A DNA stretch of 64,000 nt from Hymenobacter baengnokdamensis (GCF_008728635.1 NZ_CP044285.1:4278001-4342000); one strand, 5' to 3'; positions 20,085 through 28,937 are shown, counted from the stretch's first letter. Numbers and translations: made by a program. The notes: a model not told the origin generated them from the sequence alone.

Positions 20085-23000
20085 ATGTCGAAAAAAATCT
20101 ACGCCATTTTATGCCTCCTGGTAGCACTTAGCGGCCCGGTCCGGGGGCAGCGGGCCGCTGCGCCAGCCATTATGCCCACCCTACCACCCGAAACCCCGGC
20201 AAGCCTGGAGTTTGTACCGAACAAAGGGCAGTGGCCGGCCGCCGTGCGCTATGCGGCTGCCGTGCCCGGCGGGCACCTGTGCCTGGAGCCAGGCGGCCTG
20301 CACTATATATTGCTACAGCACGTTGAGCACCCCCAGCCCTGGAAGGGCGGCACCGCAGGCCCGGCGGCCACCTCGGCGGCCGGCATTGGGGCGGCGGGCG
20401 CCGGGCCTGCGGGAGCCATCCGGGGCCACCAGCTGCGGGTGCGCTTTGTAGGAGCTGATACCACCACCAGCCTTACCCCGGCTGAGGCTACCGGCGAGGT
20501 ACGCAACTACCTGCACGGCAGCGATGCCACCCAGTGGGCGAGCGCCGTGCCCAGCTACCGGCAGGTGCGCTACCAGGCTCCCTGGCCGGGCATTGCCACC
20601 CGCTTTTACGAGAATGCAACCCAGCACCTCGAATACGACTTTGAGGTGGCGGCCGGCGCGTATGCCGGCCGGGTACAGCTGCGCTATGAGGGAGCCACCC
20701 GGCTGGCCCTCAGCCCAGATGGCCAGCTGCACGTGGGCACCACAGTGGGCAGCCTCACCGAGCTGGCGCCGCACGCCTATCAGCTTGACCCGGCTACTGG
20801 CAGCCGCCGCGCGGTGGCCTGCCGCTACCGCCTGAACACCGCCGAAGCGCGGGTATCGTTCGAGCTCGGGGCCTACGACCACAGCCGGCCCCTGGTCATC
20901 GACCCTACGGTCGTGTTCTCTACCTATTCGGGAGCCAAGGGCAGCAACTGGGGCTTCACGGCTACCTACGATGCAGCCGGCAACCTGTATTCGGGCGGCA
21001 TTGTGCTGGATGATATGCTAGCCCTCCCCAGCTATCCTACCACCCCGGGCGCGTTTCAGACCTCGTTCAGTGGCGTGATAGATATAGCCCTTATCAAATA
21101 TAACCCCGCCGTTAACGGGCCCGCGGCGCGGTTGTGGGCTACTTACCTGGGCGGCAACCGCGACGACTTTCCAAGCAGTCTGGTCGTAAATGCCCGAAAT
21201 GAGCTACTGCTGCTGGGTAGCACTTCCTCAACCAATTTTCCCACTACCGATGGGGCCGTGCAGCGCGGGTTTGCGGGAGGGCAGTCGGTAGACCCTTTTG
21301 GCTATGCCCCGGCCGCTATCTACCGGGTAGCCAGCGGCACCGATATGGTGATAGCCCGCCTGAGTGCCGACGGCGGGTCGCTGCTGGCTGCTACGTACCT
21401 GGGCGGCAGCGGCAACGATGGCATCGCCGCGTACAACCCCATTTCGACGGTGCGGCAACTGCCTCAAAACTACGGCGATGCGCTGCGCGGCGACATTTTG
21501 ACCGATGCCCAGGGCAATGTGTACGTGGCCTCCGTTAGCAGCTCCGGCAACTTTCCGACCACGGCGAGCGGCTTTGGGCGCACCTACCAGGGCGGCTCCT
21601 GCGATGCGGTAGTGTGCAAGCTCTCGCCCAACCTCAACAGCCTGCTATGGAGCGGCTTTTTGGGCGGCACGGCCGCTGATGCGGCTTACTCGGTGCAGCT
21701 CGACGCGCAGGGCAACGTGTACGTAGGCGGCGGCACGCTCAGCGCCAGCCTGCCGGGCACGGCAACCGGCTGGCAGCCCCGCAATGCGGGCAGCGTCGAC
21801 GGCTTCGTGGCTCGTATCGCGGCCGATGGCAGCGCGGTGCAGCGGGCTACCTTCCTGGGTACCAGCAGCTACGACCAGGTGTTTTTTGTGCAGTTGGGCA
21901 GCGATGGCGGAGTGTATCTATTGGGCCAGACGCTGGGCAGCTGGCCGGTAAGCCCCGGCGTGTACAACAACGCCGGTAGCCGGCAGTTTATCCAAAAGCT
22001 TAGCCCCGACCTGGATAAGTCGCTGCTGAGTACGGTGTTTGGCAGCGGGCGCGCTACTATTGATATTTCGCCCACGGCCTTTTTGGTTGACCAGTGCGAC
22101 CGGGTCTATGCCTGCGGCTGGGGCGGCATGGTAAACCAACAGGCGTATAGCTACTATGGCAATGGCTCGCCCAATGCCTCTAATGGCTTCACTGATGGCC
22201 TGCCTACGACCCCCAATGCCGTACGCACCGTACCCGACACGCCGGGCAACGGCTCCGATTTTTACCTGGCGCAGTTTGCCCCCGGCCTTGCCCAGCTGAG
22301 CTACGCCACGTTCTACGGCGACCCCACTCCTTTTTCGGAAGGCGACCACGTCGACGGAGGCTCTTCGCGCTTTGACCCGCGCGGCGTGGTGTACGCGGCG
22401 GCCTGCTCGTGCAGCAACCTGAACGGCTTTCCGGTACCTCCAGGGGCTTATTCGTACTCGCCCACCAATGGGCGGGCTGATTTTAACTTCTGTAACAACG
22501 CCGCTTTCAAGCTAAATTTTGAGCCGACGGTAGCAATGGTCGGTCCGGGCCAGACAGTATGCGACACTTCCCCTCCGCTACGGCTAAGCGGCACGCCTGC
22601 GGGTGGCACCTGGACGGGCCCGGGCGTATCGGGCTCGGTAGCTACGGGCTTTATTTTTACGCCCAGCCTGGCGCTGGCCGGCAATCAGCAGCTCACCTAC
22701 AGTGTGCCGGGCGTTACGAGCGCCTGCAGCGCCTCCGCCACGCTTACCATAGTGGTGGGCACGCGCGTACCGGCCAGCGCGGCGGCCCTGCCTACCCTGT
22801 GTGCCAATGCCAGCCCCCTGCCCCTCACCACCGGCCGCCCCGGCGGGGGCACCTGGGCCGGGCCGGGCGTGAGCAGCCCCAGCCCCGGCACCTATGTATT
22901 TACGCCCAGTACTGCCCTGGTAGGCACCCAGACGCTTACGTACTCGCTGGCGGCTTCCAGCAGCTGCGGTAGCCAGGCGAGCCAGGCTACGGCTACCGTG

Positions 23001-23753
23001 CAGGTACTGCCCATTGCCAACGTAATTGTGCCGCCCGATACCATTCTGTGCCCCGGCAGCACCCAGGCGTTTCGCCTGCGCGCTACGCCGGCGGGCGGCA
23101 CCTGGAGCGGGCCGGGGCTGTCGGCCAATGGCGCTGTTTTTACGCCTCCCGGTATCGGCACTTTTGCCCTGACCTATACCGTTAACGCCAGCTCGGCCTG
23201 CCCGGTAGCACTGACGCGCCGCATTACGCTGCTGCCCGAGCCGGTGCTGGCTCCCGTACTGGTGCCGGCCGCCTGCGTACCCTCCGATGTAGCGCCGCTG
23301 GTGGTACATTTCAGCCAGCCGGCGGCGGGGCTGCCGGCAGATGCTGTGCTAAGCTGGAATTTTGGCGATGACAGCACGACCGTGACTACCGGCCCCGACG
23401 TTACGCATACCTATCGCCGGGCCGGCACTTTTCGGCCCCGCGTAACGGTAGCATTTAATCAGAATCGTTGCGGGCGCACCCTGAGCCTGCCTCCCATAAA
23501 GGTGCAGGATATGTTCATTCCGAATATATTCACGCCCAACGGCGACAATCACAACGACTTGTTTGTCACGCGCCTGGGTGGGTGCCCGCCCCGCCTCCAG
23601 GTATTTTCCCGCTGGGGCCAGCAAGTGTACGAAAATGCGGCTTACCAAAACACCTGGGACGGCACCGGGCTGGCTCCCGGTCTGTATTATTACCTGCTTA
23701 CCCCACCCGACGGCGGCACGCCAATCAAGGGCTGGGTAGAGCTAATCAGATAA
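20085..23753 (+). CDS. T9SS type B secreted surface protein with beta-propeller, Ig-like and PKD repeats
   Basis: 1222 residues from the ATG at 20085, chosen because it begins the signal peptide (M-S-K-K-I-Y-A-I-L-C-L-L, cut near R-G-Q). The first domain (about 45-280) has the F-V-P-N-K-G-Q-W-P and P-G-G-H-L-C-L-E signature of the DUF7948-type domain. Then come SBBP-like beta-propeller repeats (about 290-800; recurrent W-x-x-Y-L-G-G and D-A-Q-G-N-V-Y-V). Three Ig-like repeats follow, each with G-G-T-W-x-G-P-G, then a PKD domain (W-N-F-G-D-D). The C-terminal tail P-N-I-F-T-P-N-G-D-N-H-N-D-L-F to G-W-V-E-L-I-R is the gliding-motility type B signal that sends proteins through the type IX system. 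It is probably an adhesin or matrix protein. Confidence 0.9.
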   Translation: MSKKIYAILCLLVALSGPVRGQRAAAPAIMPTLPPETPASLEFVPNKGQWPAAVRYAAAVPGGHLCLEPGGLHYILLQHVEHPQPWKGGTAGPAATSAAGIGAAGAGPAGAIRGHQLRVRFVGADTTTSLTPAEATGEVRNYLHGSDATQWASAVPSYRQVRYQAPWPGIATRFYENATQHLEYDFEVAAGAYAGRVQLRYEGATRLALSPDGQLHVGTTVGSLTELAPHAYQLDPATGSRRAVACRYRLNTAEARVSFELGAYDHSRPLVIDPTVVFSTYSGAKGSNWGFTATYDAAGNLYSGGIVLDDMLALPSYPTTPGAFQTSFSGVIDIALIKYNPAVNGPAARLWATYLGGNRDDFPSSLVVNARNELLLLGSTSSTNFPTTDGAVQRGFAGGQSVDPFGYAPAAIYRVASGTDMVIARLSADGGSLLAATYLGGSGNDGIAAYNPISTVRQLPQNYGDALRGDILTDAQGNVYVASVSSSGNFPTTASGFGRTYQGGSCDAVVCKLSPNLNSLLWSGFLGGTAADAAYSVQLDAQGNVYVGGGTLSASLPGTATGWQPRNAGSVDGFVARIAADGSAVQRATFLGTSSYDQVFFVQLGSDGGVYLLGQTLGSWPVSPGVYNNAGSRQFIQKLSPDLDKSLLSTVFGSGRATIDISPTAFLVDQCDRVYACGWGGMVNQQAYSYYGNGSPNASNGFTDGLPTTPNAVRTVPDTPGNGSDFYLAQFAPGLAQLSYATFYGDPTPFSEGDHVDGGSSRFDPRGVVYAAACSCSNLNGFPVPPGAYSYSPTNGRADFNFCNNAAFKLNFEPTVAMVGPGQTVCDTSPPLRLSGTPAGGTWTGPGVSGSVATGFIFTPSLALAGNQQLTYSVPGVTSACSASATLTIVVGTRVPASAAALPTLCANASPLPLTTGRPGGGTWAGPGVSSPSPGTYVFTPSTALVGTQTLTYSLAASSSCGSQASQATATVQVLPIANVIVPPDTILCPGSTQAFRLRATPAGGTWSGPGLSANGAVFTPPGIGTFALTYTVNASSACPVALTRRITLLPEPVLAPVLVPAACVPSDVAPLVVHFSQPAAGLPADAVLSWNFGDDSTTVTTGPDVTHTYRRAGTFRPRVTVAFNQNRCGRTLSLPPIKVQDMFIPNIFTPNGDNHNDLFVTRLGGCPPRLQVFSRWGQQVYENAAYQNTWDGTGLAPGLYYYLLTPPDGGTPIKGWVELIR

Positions 23754-23854
23754 GCAGGCCAGCAATTACCAGGCAATAGAGCCGGGCACGGCCGGCGTCG
23801 GCAAGCTCAGGATGCCGTTCTTTACTCACTGTTCACTAATAACGGTACCTAAAA

Positions 23855-24289
23855 ATGGATATTTTCATGCAGGCCGCCATCGACGAGGCGCGGCAGGGCC
23901 GCCGCGAGGGTGGCATCCCGATTGGCTCGGTGCTGGTACGCGGCCAGGAAATAGTAGGCCGCGGCCACAACAAGCGCGTGCAAGACCTCGACCCCATCGC
24001 CCACGGCGAAATGGATGCCCTACGCAATGCCGGCCGCCAGCGTACCTACCGCGATACGGTGCTCTATACCACACTCATGCCCTGCTACATGTGCGCCGGC
24101 ACTATCGTGCAGTTTAAAATCCCAAAGGTGATAGTTGGCGAAGCCCAGACCTTCGGCGAATCACTCGATTTCCTGCACTCACACGGCGTGGAAGTCGAAA
24201 TCCTCAACTCGCCCGAGTGCGTGGAGCTGATGCGCGAGTTTATCGCCGCCGAGCCCACACTCTGGAACGAGGATATTATGGAGCTGTAA
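23855..24289 (+). CDS. cytosine/nucleoside deaminase of the yeast Fcy1 type
   Basis: 144 residues. The zinc site of the cytidine-deaminase superfamily is clear: H-G-E (proton shuttle Glu) near residue 49 and P-C-Y-M-C near residue 71. Beyond the zinc motifs the order of short motifs follows my memory of yeast cytosine deaminase along the whole length: E-G-G-I-P-I-G, R-G-H-N-K-R-V-Q, L-Y-T-T-L-M-P-C, K-V-I-V-G-E, and the ending with I-A-A-E-P-T-L-W-N-E-D-I. That favours cytosine (pyrimidine salvage, ammonia release giving uracil) over guanine or tRNA-adenosine. An ATG at 23812 is in another frame. It has no partners nearby. Confidence 0.8.
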   Translation: MDIFMQAAIDEARQGRREGGIPIGSVLVRGQEIVGRGHNKRVQDLDPIAHGEMDALRNAGRQRTYRDTVLYTTLMPCYMCAGTIVQFKIPKVIVGEAQTFGESLDFLHSHGVEVEILNSPECVELMREFIAAEPTLWNEDIMEL

Positions 24290-24332
24290 GCCGGGGCTAT
24301 TTACACAACTGCTAGTTGGGCAGCTGCCTTTT

Positions 24333-24809
24333 TTAAGGAGCTGTGGCCGGACTGGCAGCTTGTACCCGAACATACTCTGAATTTATGGCACAGCCGGTAC
24401 CGGTGGTCAGGTATAGTTTGTTGGTCGTCAGCTCCGTCACATACTGCACCCGATAGTAGGCCTGGCCAGAGGGAGAATTATAGCTTTTGGTAAGCAATAC
24501 CGTCATAGCTGGGCCACCCTGGTAAGCTGGCCGGGTAATGAGGCGAAACGTACTGGTGAGCGTAGGCTTGCCGTTAAGATACTCTGTATATGTACTATCG
24601 GGTCCAAATACGCTGCGAATATCCTGGCTGGCTGGCACCGGGTCCATCTTCCCCGTAATGCCCCCGCCGGAAACCGCCAGCCGCCATTCGCCGCGCACGG
24701 TAACGGGGCCGTTCTCAAAATCATTTTCACTACCTGCCGTTTTTTGGCAAGCTGTGAGGCTGGCACAAGTAGCCGCCACTAGCAGAGATATACGTAGTGT
24801 TTTCAGCAT
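24333..24809 (-). CDS. small lipoprotein of unknown function
   Basis: 158 residues. The N-terminus ends in the lipobox C-A-S-L-T-A-C near residue 21. The mature part is predicted beta-rich (V-R-G-E-W-R-L-A-V-S-G-G-G near residue 40, then several T/S/Y-rich strands), in the style of lipocalin-like or META-like small lipoproteins of Bacteroidetes. No catalytic motif. The gene is preceded by a 200-bp gap in which I see only short hairpins such as CAACTAT/ATAGTTG near 24856. Confidence 0.65.
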   Translation of the reverse strand: MLKTLRISLLVAATCASLTACQKTAGSENDFENGPVTVRGEWRLAVSGGGITGKMDPVPASQDIRSVFGPDSTYTEYLNGKPTLTSTFRLITRPAYQGGPAMTVLLTKSYNSPSGQAYYRVQYVTELTTNKLYLTTGTGCAINSEYVRVQAASPATAP

Positions 24810-25010
24810 ATTACAGTGGGACCCGGCTAATTGTGCCGACTACGAGGAGAGTACAACTATTGCCTATATAGTTGCAAGGTTGTCGTAAGATTATTGCACC
24901 TATTCAGGAAATAGGCCGGACAGCTATACCGAGCGGGGGTGTAGGACTACTTGAGCAAGCCGACAGGGTGTGCTGGCAGCACTTCCGGAACCGCGCTAAG
25001 CTACTTATCG

Positions 25011-26486
25011 CTACTTCCGCCCCAGCCAGCTCTCGGGGTTGAGGTTGGCCGAGTTGCGCCACACCTGAAACTGCACCTGGGTAGTGCCGTCGGCATCGGT
25101 GGCGGCGGTGCCGATGGCCTGGCGGGCATCTACCTGCTCGCCTTCGTGCACACTCACCGAGCGCAGCCTGGCATACACCGTGAAGTATTCGCCGTGCTGA
25201 ATCATGACGATGGTGTTCATGCCCGGCACCTGAGCCACCGTGAGCACCCGGCCCGCAAATACCGAGCGTACGGCCTCACCCTCATTGGTTTGAATATCGA
25301 CGCCCCGGTTATCGACCGTGACGTGCTTGAGCACGGGGTGCGGATGCCGCCCAAAGTGCTGGGCCAGAAAGCCCCGCGCCACCGGCCAGGGCAGCCGCCC
25401 CCGGTTGCCGGCAAAATTCGAGGACAGGACCGACGTTTCGGGCGTGAGGGCTACGCGGCTGGCCCGCCGGTCGGCCACGGTTTCTTCGGGCGCGTCGCTT
25501 TCGGGGTTGGCGCCCGAGTCGTCTTCTTTCGCCGTTAGCTCCTGGCCAGTAGCAGCGGCTGGCTCATCGGCATGGGCCACGGGTGCGCTGCTGGAGGCAC
25601 CGTGCCGCCGGGTAGCTGCCGTGTGGGCCGCCCGGCGGCGGGCAGCCACGGCGGCCAGGCGGGCGGCGTGGGCAGCGCGGGCTATCTCCTCGCGCACGCG
25701 CTGGGCAATGAGGTCATCGAGCCGCGCCACGGCCTGCTGGCGCTCGGCCAGCTCCTGGCGCAGGCCCTGCTCCTGCTGGCTGAGCTGCTGCACTACCTCA
25801 TCCTGCTCGGTTTTGAGGCCCAGCAGGTTGCGGTTTTCGACTAGCTGGTTGGTAAGCAGGCTTTTCTGGCGCTGGCGCTGCTGCGTGAGGCCGTCGAGCT
25901 GGTGGCTGAGCTGCTGCTGTGCCCCCAGAATGCGCAGGGCCTGCTTCTGGCGCTCCTCGGTGTACTGGCGCACGTAGCGCAGGCGCAGCACAAACTGGTT
26001 GAACGAATCCGAGGCAAACAAAAACATGAGCTGGTTGAAGCCGCTGCTGGTTTTGGAGGCCGCGTACATCAGCCTGGCATACTCGGCCTTGAGGTTGGCC
26101 AGCTGCTCCTGGGTAGTCAGCACCTGCTTCACCGTCTGGTGCACGTTGGTTTCGATGCCTTGCAGCTGGGTCGAGATATGCTGAATCTGGCCCTGCTTCT
26201 CGGTCAGCTTTTCCTTGATAACGTTGAGCTGGCCCAGCGTCGCCTGCTTTTTTTGGGTGGTCTGGGTCAGCACCTTGCCGGCTTCCTGGATGCGGGCCAG
26301 GTTGGCCTGGCGCTCGCGCTCCAGCTGGGCCTTGCTCCTGGTGCGCGGGTGGCGGCTGGCCGTGCGGGCCGGCCGCGTCGATTTTTTGGCGGGCCGATGG
26401 CGCTGCGCCACGGCCGGCCCCGCCAGCAGCAATAGCAGCCAGACCGCCAGAAAACGCAGCGTAGAAAAAGGCAAAGGAACCGACAC
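25011..26486 (-). CDS. EnvC-like murein hydrolase activator with degenerate LytM (M23) domain
   Basis: 491 residues. A signal peptide (cut near A-V-A-Q, residue 28) is followed by a Lys/Arg-rich patch, a long coiled coil (about 50-265, rich in Q, L, E, R), an Ala/Arg-rich linker and a C-terminal LytM domain (about 370-491). The domain keeps the H-P-V-L-K-H and V-D-I-Q-T-N region, but the usual Y-A-H-L reads Y-A-R-L and the usual H-x-H-F reads V-Q-F-Q, so zinc ligands are missing. E. coli EnvC is likewise inactive and instead activates cell-wall amidases at division; the same role is inferred. In related genomes it follows DUF4292, TPR and nucleotidyltransferase genes; here it is separated from them by 1.6 kb of foreign-looking lipoprotein genes. 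Confidence 0.85.
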   Translation of the reverse strand: MSVPLPFSTLRFLAVWLLLLLAGPAVAQRHRPAKKSTRPARTASRHPRTRSKAQLERERQANLARIQEAGKVLTQTTQKKQATLGQLNVIKEKLTEKQGQIQHISTQLQGIETNVHQTVKQVLTTQEQLANLKAEYARLMYAASKTSSGFNQLMFLFASDSFNQFVLRLRYVRQYTEERQKQALRILGAQQQLSHQLDGLTQQRQRQKSLLTNQLVENRNLLGLKTEQDEVVQQLSQQEQGLRQELAERQQAVARLDDLIAQRVREEIARAAHAARLAAVAARRRAAHTAATRRHGASSSAPVAHADEPAAATGQELTAKEDDSGANPESDAPEETVADRRASRVALTPETSVLSSNFAGNRGRLPWPVARGFLAQHFGRHPHPVLKHVTVDNRGVDIQTNEGEAVRSVFAGRVLTVAQVPGMNTIVMIQHGEYFTVYARLRSVSVHEGEQVDARQAIGTAATDADGTTQVQFQVWRNSANLNPESWLGRK

Positions 26487-26742
26487 GAAGAGAGTAAGGT
26501 GGCAGTGGGCAAGCTACCGCCCCGCAAAATAACGCACGAACGCCGGGCCGGTCACCGCAGCGGCCGGGCCAATCGGTCAGCTGCTGCCTGAAGGAGGAGT
26601 AATCGGGGTTCGGGCAACAAACTTCTAAAGTCCCGCAGCGTACGCTGGCTTCTGTGGCTTTCCAAAACCCCAGGGCACTTTTTTACGACCCAATAGCTGG
26701 CAAGCTACCCAACTTAAAAGTCTGATGCCGCAACATTCTCTG

Positions 26743-26773
26743 TTGGGGCGGCCATTGCGTTGCGCTACGTTTG
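26743..26773 (+). promoter_or_regulatory. Bacteroidetes-type promoter of the lipoprotein gene
   Basis: TTG at 26743-26745, a 20-base spacer, then TACGTTTG at 26766-26773. Both boxes and the spacing fit the TTG-N19-21-TAnnTTTG consensus. Transcription should start near 26780, giving a leader of about 38 bases before the ATG at 26818. The rest of the 330-base gap 26487-26817 shows nothing else. Confidence 0.65.
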
Positions 26774-26817
26774 CCTGACCTGTTTTCACGCTGCCTCTCA
26801 CCACCCGTCATTTTCGC

Positions 26818-27357
26818 ATGATACGTTACCGTCTTCAGCTAAGCCTGCTGGCCGCCCTGCTGGGCCTGAGCCAGTGTAAGAAAAGCAGTCCCGACCCCGA
26901 AGACCAGTTGCCGCCCGCTACCCAGACCGGCGCCAACACCTTCGGCTGCCTCGTCAATGGCCAGCCCTGGACCCCACAAGGCTATAATGGCACTTCTAAT
27001 TATAGTGTCGTGTATGATTCCGGAGTTCAAAATGGACTCCTTGATATACAAAGTTATTGCTATCCTACAGGAATCAATAAGCCTCAGAGCATCGCCGTTA
27101 TCTCAGGACACATTACGAAAATTGGTACGTATTCTTTAAGCAGTCCTCAAATAGCCACGGCTAACTATACAGATTATAATTCTTCTTGCTACTGGAGCAG
27201 CCGAGACAGCGCTACTACTTATCGGCGGGGCACCTTGACCATTACCCGTCTGGATTTGCAGGCCGGCATCATCGCGGGCACGTTCGCTTTTACCCTCTAC
27301 AAACCCGGCTGCGACAGCGTGCGCGTCACCCAGGGCCGCTTTGATAAAAAGCTCTGA
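26818..27357 (+). CDS. small lipoprotein, member of a locally repeated family
   Basis: 179 residues with a lipobox (L-L-G-L-S-Q-C near residue 20), then C-K-K-S-S-P-D-P. The mature part begins with T-F-G-C-L-V-N-G-Q-P-W-T-P and ends with I-I-A-G-T-F-A-F-T and V-T-Q-G-R-F-D-K-K-L. This head and tail are characteristic of a Bacteroidetes family of secreted beta-sandwich lipoproteins (DUF6252-like, assignment from memory). Function is unknown. The middle part is lower in GC than the ends. A decayed duplicate lies at 27652-28021 and a third relic at 55033-55358. It is transcribed against the flanking envelope cluster and has its own promoter, as expected for a later insertion. Confidence 0.75.
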   Translation: MIRYRLQLSLLAALLGLSQCKKSSPDPEDQLPPATQTGANTFGCLVNGQPWTPQGYNGTSNYSVVYDSGVQNGLLDIQSYCYPTGINKPQSIAVISGHITKIGTYSLSSPQIATANYTDYNSSCYWSSRDSATTYRRGTLTITRLDLQAGIIAGTFAFTLYKPGCDSVRVTQGRFDKKL

Positions 27358-27390
27358 TGCTCTCCCTTTTCCTCTTTTCCTTTTCCTGCC

Positions 27391-27597
27391 ATGAAAAAAC
27401 GCTGTACCTACCTGCTGGCCTGGCTCCTACTGGCCACCCCCGCCCTGGCCCAAACCCCCGACCCCGTACGCCTCAAGCTCGACGCTGTCTTCGCCAACCT
27501 CGATAAAAGCCAGGTGCCCACCGGCCGCCTGCTCGAAGCTGCTGTGCCCCTCGGGCCTAATACTGTTGCAGAAGTAAAACTCAATATCGTTGTTTAG
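27391..27597 (+). pseudogene. truncated secreted-protein gene (N-terminal remnant)
   Basis: 68 residues: signal peptide (cut near A-L-A-Q, residue 21) and L-D-A-V-F-A-N-L-D-K-S-Q-V-P-T-G-R-L. From memory, this stretch opens much longer secreted proteins of Hymenobacter-type genomes, so the body of the gene seems lost; the last ten residues (V-A-E-V-K-L-N-I-V-V) come from unrelated AT-rich DNA. It might still encode a short secreted peptide. It lies between an intact lipoprotein gene and its decayed copy, suggesting several rounds of recombination here. Confidence 0.5.
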
Positions 27598-27651
27598 TAA
27601 AGTTAAACTTTTCTTTTTGTGCATTTCGCAAACCCTTACCCCCTCTTCCTC

Positions 27652-28021
27652 ATGTGCATACCCCCTACCTGCCTGCTGGTTGCCCTGCTGGGCCTAAGCC
27701 AGTGTAAGAAAAGTAACCCCGACCCCGTGGACCAGCTGCCGGCTGCCGCCCGCTACCCAGACCGCTGCCGGCACCTTCGGCTGTTTGCTCAATGGCCAGC
27801 CCTAGACTCCACAGGGCTATGATGGCCATCCTAACTTCATCACTACCTATGATGCTGGTTATCTAGGCGGAGCATTGCAGATTAAATGCTACCGCTACCC
27901 CTCCAATGGCAACCAGCAGGGGTTGACCTTCGGGGCCGCCAATGTTAAGCAGGTTAGTACCTATTTATTTTCTACTACTGGAGTTAATGGCCTAAGCTAT
28001 TCAGATAATGAAGCTGTTTAG
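27652..28021 (+). pseudogene. decayed duplicate of the lipoprotein gene at 26818
   Basis: The first 25 codons (lipobox L-L-G-L-S-Q-C, then K-K-S-N-P-D-P-V-D-Q-L-P) match the gene at 26818. An extra C near 27747 shifts the frame; in the shifted frame the reading A-T-Q-T-A-A-G-T-F-G-C-L-L-N-G-Q-P continues the match, but the next codon, Trp in the intact copy, is the stop TAG (near 27805). Similarity resumes with T-P-Q-G-Y-D-G and continues to S-T-Y-L-F-S-T-T. The gene then stops inside the palindromic repeat at 28010, whose GAAGCTGTTTAG gives the final codons and stop; the C-terminal third is missing. So it carries three lesions: a frameshift, a nonsense codon and truncation at a repeat. Confidence 0.85.
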
Positions 28022-28118
28022 GAAGTCAAAAATCCAATCCTGAACGTCATGCTTCGACAAGCGGACGCCAGATGAGCATGACGTTTTTTTAGTTGCCGGA
28101 TACTTTCTGAACAGGTTC
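28010..28118. repeat. palindromic extragenic element, copy 1
   Basis: Outer ends GAAGCTGTTTAGGAAGT (28010-28026) and TTTCTGAACAGGTTC (about 28104-28118) are imperfectly complementary; the inner part GAACGTCATGCTTCGACAAGC faces GATGAGCATGACGTT. The layout matches the copies at 40542-40630 and 45959-46074. This copy forms the 3' boundary of the lipoprotein pseudogene. Confidence 0.8.
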
Positions 28119-28145
28119 AGTTAATTTACCACCCGGCGCAATCAC

Positions 28146-28937
28146 TTACTTTTTCACTTTTGCCTGCCGGGCATATCCTTTCGGAATGCTGAACGGGAAG
28201 TCCAGGTGCCCCGAGCCAACTTCAATCTTCTGGTAGTTGAGCGTAGCCGAGGTGCTTTCGGTGCCGCCCTGCTGGCCCAGCACGCTGGTGGTGAAGGCAA
28301 AGGGCAGGTCGGTACCGGTAGGCTTCTGAAAATCGGCGTAGCCCACGGTGAGGCTGCGCTGCGCGGCCGTTTCGCTTACTTTAAGCTGCTGGAGGCGGCC
28401 GGTACTGCCGCTCAGCAGCTGCTCGAGTATCAGCGGGGCCTGGGGATAAGTGATGACTTCATTATCGCCTTCCTTCTTCACCACGGGCAGGGCACCTTTG
28501 GGCGCGGGCTGGTAGTCGCCGAGCAGAATAGCCTGCATCTGCTGGTAGCTCACGGGCACGTTCAGCAATTGGCTCAGGTAGGCATAATCGCCGGCGAAGT
28601 AGGTTTTTTGCAGGCGGTTGACCACCCGCACCGAGTCGGGGGTGAGCAGGGCGCGCACGCCCTCGATGCCCAGCAGCGAGCCCGAGAGCCAGATGGCCGA
28701 ATCGCGCCGCATGCGCAGCGTGAAGTTGGCCGACTGGTCGGTATCCTTGTGCTTGAAGTGGATTTTGCCCCGGCCATTCAGGTATTGAAAGCTGGTGTTG
28801 GCGGCCTTCACGCCGGCTGGCGTGGCCACGGCAACGGGCGTGGAGGTGCCGGCCGTCAGCGAGCCCGATTTGGTCGATACCGCCCGGTGGCAGCTGGCCA
28901 GACCCAATGCGGCCAGCAGAAACAGTGATTTATTCAT
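28146..28937 (-). CDS. DUF4292 outer-membrane lipoprotein (LolA/LolB-like fold)
   Basis: 263 residues. Lipobox L-G-L-A-S-C near residue 16. The mature domain has F-Q-Y-L-N-G-R-G-K-I-H-F-K-H-K, S-A-N-F-T-L-R-M-R-R-D-S-A-I-W-L-S and L-G-I-E-G-V-R-A-L-L-T-P-D, the features by which I recognise DUF4292: a half-open beta-barrel like LolA/LolB, thought to handle lipids or lipoproteins in the periplasm. Its ATG overlaps the end of the TPR gene by 8 bases, so the two are translationally coupled. The EnvC-like gene that normally follows lies 1.6 kb further on. Confidence 0.8.
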   Translation of the reverse strand: MNKSLFLLAALGLASCHRAVSTKSGSLTAGTSTPVAVATPAGVKAANTSFQYLNGRGKIHFKHKDTDQSANFTLRMRRDSAIWLSGSLLGIEGVRALLTPDSVRVVNRLQKTYFAGDYAYLSQLLNVPVSYQQMQAILLGDYQPAPKGALPVVKKEGDNEVITYPQAPLILEQLLSGSTGRLQQLKVSETAAQRSLTVGYADFQKPTGTDLPFAFTTSVLGQQGGTESTSATLNYQKIEVGSGHLDFPFSIPKGYARQAKVKK

